Shown here: piece after piece, positions 18,401 to 24,834 of the stretch
Layout: each line of letters begins with the position of its first letter
Numbering within the stretch: position 1 is the stretch's first letter
NCBI GenBank assembly: GCA_902785695.1
Contig: CACZZQ010000015.1
Location: forward strand, 1 to 57,128
Reading direction: 5' to 3'
Source: an uncultured Prevotellaceae bacterium
Lineage (GTDB): Bacteria > Bacteroidota > Bacteroidia > Bacteroidales > Bacteroidaceae
DNA: 57,128 bases
Position numbers and translations under genes: made by a program
Notes under the pieces: model-generated
Told to the model about the DNA's origin: nothing
Seen by the model: the letters and a program-made list of their open reading frames with translations, nothing else
Database searches by the model: none

Positions 18401-19014
18401 TGAATGGCGGCACCGTCAACTCCACCCCGTATTTCTATGCCGACCTCATCGACAAGGATGGCATCAACGTGTCGGGAGCAGGCATAGGCCACGATTTGGA
18501 GCTGATTATCGATAACGACATCAACAGCACTTACAACCTGAACGACCGTTTCCAGTACGAGTTTGGCGATTACCGTAAGGGTAGTGTTGACTATGTCCTG
18601 CCAGGGCTGACCGACGGTCCGCATACCTTGCTCTTCCGTGCATGGGATGCCCAGAACAATTCGTCGGTGGCTCAGCTGTCGTTTGTGGTGAGCGCCAAGC
18701 TGACACCTAACATGGGCAATGTGGTGTGCACCAAGAATCCGGCCACCACCTCGACCCGCTTTATCATCACTCACGACAGAACGGGCAGCGAGATGGATGT
18801 GGAACTCGAGATTTTCGACACGTCAGGCCGTCTGCTATGGAAGAAGTCAGAGTCGGGCATTCCTACGGATAACACCTATTCTATCGACTGGGATCTCACA
18901 ACCGACAGTGGCAGCCGATTAAAGACAGGTGTGTACCTCTATCGCGTCCTTATCAGCAATAACGGAAGCTCCAAAGCCTCCCAAGCTAAGAAATTGATTG
19001 TCATAGGACAATAA
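15475..19014 (+). CDS. porU: PorU, type IX secretion system sortase (C25 family)
   Basis: A 1179-residue outer-membrane-associated protein that removes T9SS sorting domains and attaches cargo to A-LPS. It begins with a GTG that overlaps the previous stop and has a signal peptide ending MYAQQ. The C25 (gingipain-like) peptidase domain covers roughly residues 430-820. It has the catalytic histidine in NYSGHG and the cysteine in TASCDIMPFDGQN, both intact. The N-terminal propeptide-like beta region and the Ig/FlgD-like C-terminal region (SGRLLWKKSES...GVYLYRVLISNN) are usual for PorU. porV follows after 29 bases, the order expected in Bacteroidetes. With the giant sorting-tail proteins upstream it implies a working T9SS, although the core translocon genes are outside the window. 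Confidence 0.92.
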   Translation: MRKYLTIALGLFLSITMYAQQFYNLTAEQVRIDSLLPYVSYSWSLGEDYADSLYEVSIAYPEFIDMDEADVKRYQDITTEALPALPTIQQYVGVSRKKGTLYAQFVPLVYRDGKYQKLVSYQLKVVAHPVAASRRAAAAATGERYAQHSVLANGQWTKIRVPETGVYQLTDALVRQAGFSNPAKVKVYGYGGALQPEKLTADYLAETDDLKEVPTCTVNGKRLFHAVGPVSWATDKTLVRTRNPYSDYGYYFLTESDDEPLTVDTTTFISSFYPSADDYHDLYEVDDFAWYHGGRNLFESQKLEVGGMRNVTLPGIVSSGAQMYVNLSFNATFQATLALNGQQIGSMKPTGVVNSSGAPSDANAVAAQMGWTFTLPDSLVSSDRNTLTISVITGSEVRIDYVSLCYQEPKPMVDLTSASLPEPDYLYRITNQDLHADSLVDMVIVIPASQQFLSEAKRLQQLHETYDSLRVRIVPADELYNEFSSGTPDANAYRRYMKMLYDRAETAEDQPRFLLLFGDAAWDNRMLSSAWRNLSPDDFLLCYESENSLSATKSYVTDDYFCLLDDGEGSSVLKDKFDAAVGRLSARTIDEAKILVDKIYAYRTNAYAGAWQNTLCFLGDDGDQNRHMKDAESVVEQVLSSYSGYNIKKLYWDAYTRVSSSTGNSYPDVTRLAKQQMQAGALVMNYSGHGGPSQLSHEAVLRVTDFSEASSLRLPLWVTASCDIMPFDGQNENVGETAMTNKNGGAIAFYGTTRTVYATYNRPQNKAFMRYVLGSSNGRRLTIGEAAYLAKNDFTSGSTELLTNKLQYALLGDPALVLAAPTHEAVIDSINGQPVSAGIQQLRAGSCATITGHLENLPDFNGVVTLTVRDKEETIVGKRNDPSGTETALSFLDRPNTIYSGSDSIRNGRFSISFAVPKDISYSDKTGLFLVYAVNNDKTLTAHGENGDFTLSGTMETVNDGMGPSIYCYLNSESFMNGGTVNSTPYFYADLIDKDGINVSGAGIGHDLELIIDNDINSTYNLNDRFQYEFGDYRKGSVDYVLPGLTDGPHTLLFRAWDAQNNSSVAQLSFVVSAKLTPNMGNVVCTKNPATTSTRFIITHDRTGSEMDVELEIFDTSGRLLWKKSESGIPTDNTYSIDWDLTTDSGSRLKTGVYLYRVLISNNGSSKASQAKKLIVIGQ

Positions 19015-19043
19015 TACGGCAACGACTTCGTTATTATAAAGCA

Positions 19044-20255
19044 ATGAAACTGATTATGAAAAGAATCATACTGACGGCTTCCTGCTGTCTCTCAGCTTTT
19101 GTCTTGGTCAATGCACAGGATAAGTCCACTACATTTAACCCTGTAGAACATGCGGTTATTTCTCAGACGATAGCCCCTGATGCCCGTGCTGCGGGTATGG
19201 GTGACGTGGGTGTGGCCACTGATCCTGATGTCAACTCGCAATACTGGAACCTGGCCAAGTATCCGTTCTGTATCAGCAGAGCGGGCGTTGCCCTTAACTA
19301 TACGCCTTGGTTGCGACAGTTGGTTAACGATATCGACCTGGCCTATGTGGCTGGCTATTATCGTATTGGCGACTATGGTGCCTTGTCGGGGTCGTTGCGC
19401 TATTTCTCGCTGGGTGAGGTGTATACCGACTCGGAGGGAATAGATGAGTCGATGACTGTGAAACCTTATGAGATGGCACTCGATGTGGCCTATTCTCGAA
19501 TGCTGAGCGAGACTTTTTCGCTGGGTGTCGGTCTGCGTTGGATCTACAGTGACCTGCGCTACGACTATTTCAGCGAGGGTTCGAAACCAGCTTCTGCCTT
19601 TGCGGCCGATATCGCCATGTATTATAATAACTATGTGATGCTGGGTAACCGAGAGTGTCAGTTGGGCCTGGGTGCTACTGCCACGAATATTGGTAGTAAA
19701 ATATCGTTCTATGGCGATGACGAGAGTCAGTTCATCCCTGCCAACTTGCGTCTGGGTGCTTCGTTGCTCGTGCCTGTTGATGAGTACAATCGTTTTACGT
19801 TGGCTTTTGATGCCAACAAGCTGTTGGTGCCTACGGTGCCTACCATGCAACAGTATATTGATGACCGTCTGGGTGGTGATGCCAACAAATACAATGCCAG
19901 TGAGTATCAGCAATATGTGCGTGAGCAGTACAGCGATATGTCGAGCATCAAGGGTATCTTCAGCAGTTTCAGCGATGCCCCCGGAGGTTTCAAGGAGGAA
20001 TTGGAGGAAATTCAGTGGAGCGTTGGTGCTGAGTATGTCTATAACGACCAGTTCTCGCTGCGTGCAGGTTATCATCACGAGTCAGAGTCGAAGGGTAACC
20101 GAAAGTATTTCACCGTTGGTGGCGGTTTCCGAATGAATGTCTTCTCACTCGATGTGGGTTATGTCATCTCTACGGCACAGAGCAATCCCCTTGACCAGAC
20201 ACTGCGCTTCACCCTGGCATTCGATATGGATGGTCTGAAGGACTTGTTTAGGTGA
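19044..20255 (+). CDS. porV: PorV (LptO), T9SS outer-membrane shuttle protein
   Basis: A 403-residue FadL-like beta-barrel with a signal peptide ending VNAQD; translation may begin at the ATG of 19044 or four codons later. It has the highly typical PorV N-terminus, with PDARAAGMGDVGVATDPDVN and SQYWNLAKYPF, and ends in a barrel strand with FTLAFDMDGLKDLF. PorV carries cargo from the translocon to the PorU attachment complex and is needed for sorting-domain removal. The gene follows porU closely, as is common in the phylum, and ispF lies 34 bases downstream. The two spacer repeats TAAGCATTAAGCATTAA lie just before ispF. Confidence 0.92.
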   Translation: MKLIMKRIILTASCCLSAFVLVNAQDKSTTFNPVEHAVISQTIAPDARAAGMGDVGVATDPDVNSQYWNLAKYPFCISRAGVALNYTPWLRQLVNDIDLAYVAGYYRIGDYGALSGSLRYFSLGEVYTDSEGIDESMTVKPYEMALDVAYSRMLSETFSLGVGLRWIYSDLRYDYFSEGSKPASAFAADIAMYYNNYVMLGNRECQLGLGATATNIGSKISFYGDDESQFIPANLRLGASLLVPVDEYNRFTLAFDANKLLVPTVPTMQQYIDDRLGGDANKYNASEYQQYVREQYSDMSSIKGIFSSFSDAPGGFKEELEEIQWSVGAEYVYNDQFSLRAGYHHESESKGNRKYFTVGGGFRMNVFSLDVGYVISTAQSNPLDQTLRFTLAFDMDGLKDLFR

Positions 20256-20289
20256 AGAGTCTGACAATTAAGCATTAAGCATTAATAAT

Positions 20290-20766
20290 ATGATAAGAGT
20301 AGGAATGGGCTATGATGTCCACCAGTTGGTGGAAGGGCGTGACCTGTGGATAGGAGGCATTAAATTGGAACACACCATGGGGTTGTTGGGCCATAGCGAT
20401 GCCGATGTGCTGATTCATGCCATCTGCGATGCATTATTGGGTGCTGCCAATATGCGTGATATAGGCTATCATTTTCCTGACACCTCTGCAGAGACTGAGG
20501 GTATGGACAGTAAAATCATCCTCCGAAAGACCGTTGAACTCATTGCTACTAAGGGCTATCGCTTGGGTAATATCGATGCCACTATCTGTGCCGAGAAGCC
20601 TAAGATGAATCCGCATATCCCACAGATGCAGCAATGCATGGCTGAGGTCATCGGATGCGACCCCGACCAGATTTCCATCAAGGCTACTACCACCGAGAAG
20701 CTTGGCTTTACTGGAAGGCAGGAAGGTATATCGGCTTACGCCGTTGCCTTAATTGAGAAATTGTGA
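20290..20766 (+). CDS. ispF: 2-C-methyl-D-erythritol 2,4-cyclodiphosphate synthase
   Basis: 158 residues, the usual length for IspF. This cytosolic enzyme of the MEP isoprenoid pathway cyclises CDP-methylerythritol 2-phosphate with release of CMP. The metal ligands are visible in GYDVHQL (Asp8, His10) and GHSDADVLIHA (His42). The other conserved stretches GYHFPDT, DATICAEKPK and ATTTEKLGFTGRQEGISA are complete. It is the last gene of the plus-strand por operon and converges on the L,D-transpeptidase gene with a gap of only 17 bases and no clear hairpin between them. Confidence 0.96.
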   Translation: MIRVGMGYDVHQLVEGRDLWIGGIKLEHTMGLLGHSDADVLIHAICDALLGAANMRDIGYHFPDTSAETEGMDSKIILRKTVELIATKGYRLGNIDATICAEKPKMNPHIPQMQQCMAEVIGCDPDQISIKATTTEKLGFTGRQEGISAYAVALIEKL

Positions 20767-20783
20767 AGTTTAAATTATAACTC

Positions 20784-22337
20784 TTATCTTTTATCTCTTA
20801 ACTCTAAGAGGTCTCCTATCTCCTTTTGGATGGCTTTGTCGTAGCCGTAAAGGTCGGGCAGCGACTCTATTTCGCCTGTCTCAGGATTCGGAAACAGCGT
20901 GAAATAGAGAATATAGAGGGGCATCTTGGGTGACACATTATGATAGGAAATCAGCCGATAAGGATGCGGATCGTCCTGATGCTCCTTCAGATAGTCCTTG
21001 CCGCGCTTGCTCACAGGGGGTATGTCCATCGAGATACGAAGTTGCTCCAATTTCCATTCATTGGCTTCAGGCAGAAGGAAGCAGGCCAGTTCGAAGGGCT
21101 TCTGAACTCTCACACAACCATGCGATACCGTGCGACGCTCCCTGTTGAATGCACTGTGGTTGTTGGTGTCGTGAAGATAGATGGAGAAATCATTGGGGAA
21201 ACGGAACACGATGCGGCCTAAAGAGTTGCGCGGGCCGCTTTTCTGAACCACTCGCAGCCTTCCGCTTTTCAAATCAGAACTGCTTACAGATGAAACACTT
21301 AGCGTGTCGTTGGTCGTACGCTCAACGATGCTGTAGTCGTTGCGGGCGAAATAGGCAGAGTCGCCGGCATGGACTGCCACCTCGGCCTTGATGATATTTT
21401 GCGGGATAATCCATTCGGGATTCACCTGCAGATAGCTAATCTCACTGCAAAGCAAAGGTGTTTTGTGGCTAAAGGAACCGCAGCAGATACGCATGGGAAC
21501 GACAGAATCGGGACAGGTGGCCCATAGCTGTTGAGACGGAATGTTGACGATGATACAACGCTCGTCGGCCGACGGCTGTTTAATCTGCCATCGGCAGCGC
21601 TCTATGTTGATGGCTGTCTTGGTACGCTCTGCTGCATTGATACTATCCGAAAAATGTTGGCGCAGTGCTTGATAGGCATACCCCTTTGGCTTTGAGGCAT
21701 AAAGGTAGTTCATGCGCTCTTCCGATAAAAGCATCTGCATCGACTCTTCATAGTTGGGGGCCTTGATCTCGTAGTCAAAGAGTCGGGCATATTCTTGATG
21801 ACTCTCAGATTCCGGCTTGATGTCTAAGCGATTAAGGTACTGGGCAGGGCGTGAGAAGCCGTAGCGTTGGCCAATGGTATAGCGTACGTATGCTTTCGAC
21901 AGGAGAAAGTCCAGCCGTGGCAGCACTTCATTGATGTCGAGCTGTAAGGAGTCGAAAGCCAACTGATGCACGGTGTTGAGGTTGGCAGCTATCTGGGGAA
22001 TGAAGAAGGCGGTCGTGTCAAGACCGTTCATCGGCAGTTCGCGGCGAAGGTAGCTTAGCAGGGAGTCGGCATCCTCAGAAACACCCATCGGTGTGTACCA
22101 TAAAGGTTCTGGATGCTCCTTGTAATACTGCCTCACGGTCTTGTCGGCCACCCATCTTGAGGTGTCGCCATTGATGGCCTTCCTGAGGAAATTGCGGCAG
22201 AGGGAAGTGTCCAGCCGCTCCTCATACTGGCCAAAGGCAGAGTCTCTTGTCACTGTATGCCGAATATCCTGACATCCCAAAAAGAATGCAAGGAGGGATG
22301 AGATGATAGCTATTCTAAGCACTTGTCTTTGTTTCAC
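20784..22337 (-). CDS. L,D-transpeptidase family lipoprotein (YkuD fold)
   Basis: About 517 residues. The open frame extends upstream to 22532, but I choose the GTG at 22337. From there a clean lipoprotein signal follows (VLRIAIISSLLAFFLGCQD), whereas the extra 65 codons run through a terminator hairpin and RNA-like sequence. The C-terminal half carries the YkuD catalytic motif SHGCVRV with HDTNNHSAF upstream, as in periplasmic enzymes that cross-link peptidoglycan through L,D bonds. The N-terminal half looks like the scaffold region of YcbB-type enzymes. A possible promoter is TATTTTTG on the minus strand at 22342-22349, with GTTG 20 bases upstream; that would give almost no leader. Confidence 0.85.
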   Translation of the reverse strand: MKQRQVLRIAIISSLLAFFLGCQDIRHTVTRDSAFGQYEERLDTSLCRNFLRKAINGDTSRWVADKTVRQYYKEHPEPLWYTPMGVSEDADSLLSYLRRELPMNGLDTTAFFIPQIAANLNTVHQLAFDSLQLDINEVLPRLDFLLSKAYVRYTIGQRYGFSRPAQYLNRLDIKPESESHQEYARLFDYEIKAPNYEESMQMLLSEERMNYLYASKPKGYAYQALRQHFSDSINAAERTKTAINIERCRWQIKQPSADERCIIVNIPSQQLWATCPDSVVPMRICCGSFSHKTPLLCSEISYLQVNPEWIIPQNIIKAEVAVHAGDSAYFARNDYSIVERTTNDTLSVSSVSSSDLKSGRLRVVQKSGPRNSLGRIVFRFPNDFSIYLHDTNNHSAFNRERRTVSHGCVRVQKPFELACFLLPEANEWKLEQLRISMDIPPVSKRGKDYLKEHQDDPHPYRLISYHNVSPKMPLYILYFTLFPNPETGEIESLPDLYGYDKAIQKEIGDLLELRDKR

Positions 22338-22403
22338 AATGCAAAAATACGCTTTTTTGCAAATATCACCAACAATCTTTGTGTAAAATATCTGCCATAC
22401 CAC

Positions 22404-22440
22404 AAAAAAGTCCGCTGCAACTCTCGCGAGCAACAGCGGA
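22404..22440 (-). terminator. Intrinsic terminator of the candidate small RNA
   Basis: On the minus strand TCCGCTG (22440-22434) pairs with CAGCGGA (22417-22411), with an inner CTCGCGAG palindrome in the loop, followed by a run of T (22409-22404). Confidence 0.8.
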
Positions 22441-22640
22441 ACAAGCCTATGTTTAACTAAAAATCCTTTTACTCTAAAAGAAATTTTCAGTCCACAAGGA
22501 CTAAAAATTTGAAAGTTTAAAGGGAGCTTCACAGCGACCTCCTGTTATCCTACAGTTGAAAACTTTCTTTTTTACCAATAACTAAAAACCTAAAACTATA
22601 AATATTACTACTAACCTAAAACAATCTATTAACCTTTTGA
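22404..22640 (-). ncRNA. Candidate structured small RNA of about 235 nt
   Basis: Read on the minus strand, a promoter (22646-22677) is followed by about 235 bases and then a strong intrinsic terminator (22404-22440). Inside, an outer stem GAAAGTTT/AAACTTTC (22560-22567 with 22511-22518) encloses a short CTGT/ACAG hairpin and a GGAG/CTCC pairing. Next comes a 13-bp stem with a four-base loop (22481-22510, built on AGTCC-TTGT-GGACT). There is no convincing protein: the GTG at 22532 has an AGGAGGT before it, but its reading frame runs into the terminator. It could be 6S RNA, a known Bacteroidales RNA family, or a leader; I cannot assign it by eye. Confidence 0.6.
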
Positions 22641-22645
22641 CGATG

Positions 22646-22677
22646 CAAAGGTACGACGATTTTACGTACCTCGCAAG
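22646..22677 (-). promoter_or_regulatory. Promoter of the candidate small RNA with overlapping operator-like palindrome
   Basis: On the minus strand the -7 box TACCTTTG is at 22653-22646, with CTTG as -33 box at 22677-22674, 20 bases apart. The inverted repeat AGGTACG/CGTACCT (22649-22671) covers the spacer and part of the -7 box, where a repressor could bind. Confidence 0.65.
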
Positions 22678-22713
22678 TTTTTTGATGATTTTTGCTCAAA
22701 AAAGTACCTTATT

Positions 22714-22729
22714 CTTGATTTAAATCAAG
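22714..22729. promoter_or_regulatory. FNR/CRP-type palindrome
   Basis: CTTGATTTAAATCAAG is a perfect 16-base palindrome containing TTGAT-N4-ATCAA, the FNR-type half-site arrangement. It lies about 80 bases upstream of the inferred start of the minus-strand small RNA. No regulator gene for it is in the window. Confidence 0.5.
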
Positions 22730-22830
22730 TGATGTGTGCGCAAACATCATAAAAAGTCCATTTTTTGTTGTTCATGGTTCATAGTTTTAAAAATAAGATT
22801 GCCCTCGCGCTATGTCGAAGGCAATCTCAA

Positions 22831-23586
22831 TTACGTTCTATAAATCATACTGCCGCTGGCCTGATGAGTGGCCAGTATGAGTACCTCTGCTATCTGCACA
22901 TGTTCTGGCGCATTAGCTGCATATACGGCAACATCAGCTATATCATCGCCAGTAAGAGGCTTGATGCCTTTATATACATTTGCAGCACGGTCTTTGTCAC
23001 CACGAAAACGGATATTACTGAAGTTGGTCTCCACAAGACCTGGCTTCAGATTGGTGACACGGATGGCGGTGTTGGCCACGTCGATACGCAATCCATCAGA
23101 GAGAGCCTTCACCGCTGCCTTCGTGGCACAATAGACATTGCCTCCAGCGTATGCTGCATCGCCAGCTACAGACCCCACATTGATAATGTGTCCGCGATTG
23201 CGCTCCACCATACCTGGCACAACGAGGCGCGTCATCGTCAGTAAGCCCTTGATGTTGGTATCAATCATGGTCGCCCAATCATCAAGATTGCCTTCAAACT
23301 CTGGCTCAAGTCCCAGAGCCAATCCTGCATTGTTCACCAACACGTCTATCTCCTTCCATTCTGCAGGCAACGTCTCGATATATTTCTCAGCCTTCTCTCG
23401 GTCTCTTACGTCGAAAGACAAAGTAAGGACGTCGGACCCCTTCTCCGTCAGTTCCTTCTTAATCTCCGCCAATCGACTTTCGTTTCTTCCCGTAAGAATC
23501 AGTTTGTCACCGTTAGCTGCAAATTTCCGTGCACAAGCCAGTCCGATTCCGCTTGTCGCGCCTGTTATCAATACTATTTTCTTCAT
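22831..23586 (-). CDS. Short-chain dehydrogenase/reductase, YdfG-like
   Basis: About 251 residues, starting at the ATG whose complement is at 23584-23586; the open frame extends further up, but that part contains the promoter. It has the NAD(P)-binding TGATSGIG, the NNAG motif, serine in NVGSVAG and the catalytic Y-x3-K in YCATKAAV. YdfG-type members are NADP-dependent 3-hydroxy acid/serine dehydrogenases; a general cytosolic role is likely. It is transcribed away from the capsule locus. A -7 box TACCTTTG lies at 23632-23625 on the minus strand, about 39 bases upstream of the start. Confidence 0.85.
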   Translation of the reverse strand: MKKIVLITGATSGIGLACARKFAANGDKLILTGRNESRLAEIKKELTEKGSDVLTLSFDVRDREKAEKYIETLPAEWKEIDVLVNNAGLALGLEPEFEGNLDDWATMIDTNIKGLLTMTRLVVPGMVERNRGHIINVGSVAGDAAYAGGNVYCATKAAVKALSDGLRIDVANTAIRVTNLKPGLVETNFSNIRFRGDKDRAANVYKGIKPLTGDDIADVAVYAANAPEHVQIAEVLILATHQASGSMIYRT

Positions 23587-23624
23587 ATCATTTATAACAA
23601 AACGGTATCCTTTTTTTTCAGTTG

Positions 23625-23632
23625 CAAAGGTA
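23625..23632 (-). promoter_or_regulatory. -7 box of the short-chain dehydrogenase gene
   Basis: The minus strand reads TACCTTTG, a perfect TAnnTTTG, with a leader of about 32 bases to the ATG. No good -33 box was seen. Confidence 0.55.
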
Positions 23633-23755
23633 TGAAAAAAACTCCATACCATTGTGATATGGAGGATTCTTTTGTGATAAATTATGTTTTTAGGAAAAAA
23701 ACAGGGTAAATTGATGTTTTTTTGGTGAAAGGGACAAAATTTAAAAGAATTTTTA

Positions 23756-23763
23756 TACCTTTG
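23756..23763 (+). promoter_or_regulatory. -7 box of the upxY-led capsule operon
   Basis: TACCTTTG, a perfect TAnnTTTG, lies 43 bases before the upxY start. No TTTG is found at the usual -33 distance; the nearest is 31 bases upstream, so the promoter may need an activator. No invertible-promoter repeats were noticed around it. Confidence 0.55.
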
Positions 23764-23806
23764 CGTTCGATTTGCATGATTGTATTGAAAGTCGGATATA
23801 AACGCG

Positions 23807-24472
23807 TTGGATAATGCTAGTATCTATGACGAAAAAAGCAAGGGACTTGCCCCCTTTGCCTTCCCCGAAGCCATAAGCTCAAAAACAGGGGTGTCGGTAA
23901 GCTATAAGCCAGCCGAAGATAAGCAATGGTTTGTATTGCGCATCAAGTATGGCAAGATGCAAGCTGTAGCAGATACCATGATTGAATCAGGGACATACGT
24001 GTATTTGGCGAAGGTCTGGAAAGATGTCATGAACAAAGTTACAGGCAAGAAACAGCGCAAGTTGTTCCCTTTCATGAATATCCTCTTTGCCTACACCACG
24101 GCGCAAGAAGCCGAACAGTACGTCAAAGGTGGCAAGGAGTCCGATTATATAACGTACTATTATAACCATTTCAGTACAGATCAACAAGGCCTGAATCCCC
24201 CCTTAACCGTCAGTTCCCAAGATATGATACCTTTTGTCCGTGTAACAGCGTTACAGGACGAACACGTGATGGAGGTGGACATCAAGAAGTGTCGCTTTGT
24301 GTCAGACGACATGGTGCGAGTCACTTTTGGCCCGTTTGAAGGAGTCACAGGCCGTGTTGCCCGTGTCGCTCGCCAAAACCGTGTCGTGGTTTACATCAAA
24401 GGTTTAGACACCTGCATAACCACCGCTTATATTCCATCATACTACCTCGAAAAAGTCGAAAACAATGCCTGA
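23807..24472 (+). CDS. upxY: UpxY-family transcription antiterminator (NusG-like)
   Basis: 221 residues starting with TTG, the only in-frame start before the conserved region. The N-terminal NusG domain (about residues 35-115) shows KQWFVLRIKYGKMQAV and KLFPFMNILFAYTT. A C-terminal KOW-like domain (about 155-215) shows DDMVRVTFGPFEGVTGRVAR. UpxY proteins travel with RNA polymerase and prevent early termination in their own long capsule operon. This one stands first in the locus, as in Bacteroides. The UpxZ partner, which blocks other loci, is absent: a 362-base non-coding leader follows directly. A single, always-on capsule locus would explain that, but this is inference. Confidence 0.88.
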   Translation: MDNASIYDEKSKGLAPFAFPEAISSKTGVSVSYKPAEDKQWFVLRIKYGKMQAVADTMIESGTYVYLAKVWKDVMNKVTGKKQRKLFPFMNILFAYTTAQEAEQYVKGGKESDYITYYYNHFSTDQQGLNPPLTVSSQDMIPFVRVTALQDEHVMEVDIKKCRFVSDDMVRVTFGPFEGVTGRVARVARQNRVVVYIKGLDTCITTAYIPSYYLEKVENNA

Positions 24473-24640
24473 CAGCCAGAATTTTGAGCAAGGGAGATGC
24501 AAGGGCCGAAGCAGCACGAATGTCAGATAGAGCGGTGGCAGAAAAGTTGAATGTCCAATATCCATGGAACTGTATTTATGCATAAATCCGTGGGCAAAGT
24601 ATATCAACAGCGATGTCAAAGCATATTGACCGCATTGCAA

Positions 24641-24716
24641 TATAGACGATATTACAAAGTGATATAGTCCATTTTACAGAGTAATACAGACCATATTCCT
24701 GAACAATATAGTCCAT
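24641..24716 (+). repeat. Four TATAGtCCAT repeats in exact 22-bp phase within the upxY-capsule spacer
   Basis: The 362-base spacer 24473-24834 has no credible gene. It contains TATAGACGAT (24641), TATAGTCCAT (24663), TACAGACCAT (24685) and TATAGTCCAT (24707), each 22 bases apart. The intervening 12 bases are also partly alike (ATTACAAAGTGA, TTTACAGAGTAA). It may be a degenerate tandem repeat or a phased protein or RNA-binding array in the leader where UpxY should act. Confidence 0.65.
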
Positions 24717-24834
24717 GTTGCAATACCACTTCCATGCTTTGGCATGACGAATGATGGGTTATGGCAGTTTCAGACGGGGCGATTGAAAAGGAAACTGGAG
24801 AAAATAGAAATGTAAGCATAACATTAACAACAAT

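Noticed and set aside
22338-22532. N-terminal extension of the L,D-transpeptidase to the GTG at 22532
   Set aside because: It runs across an intrinsic terminator and RNA stems, and a proper lipoprotein signal starts at 22337.
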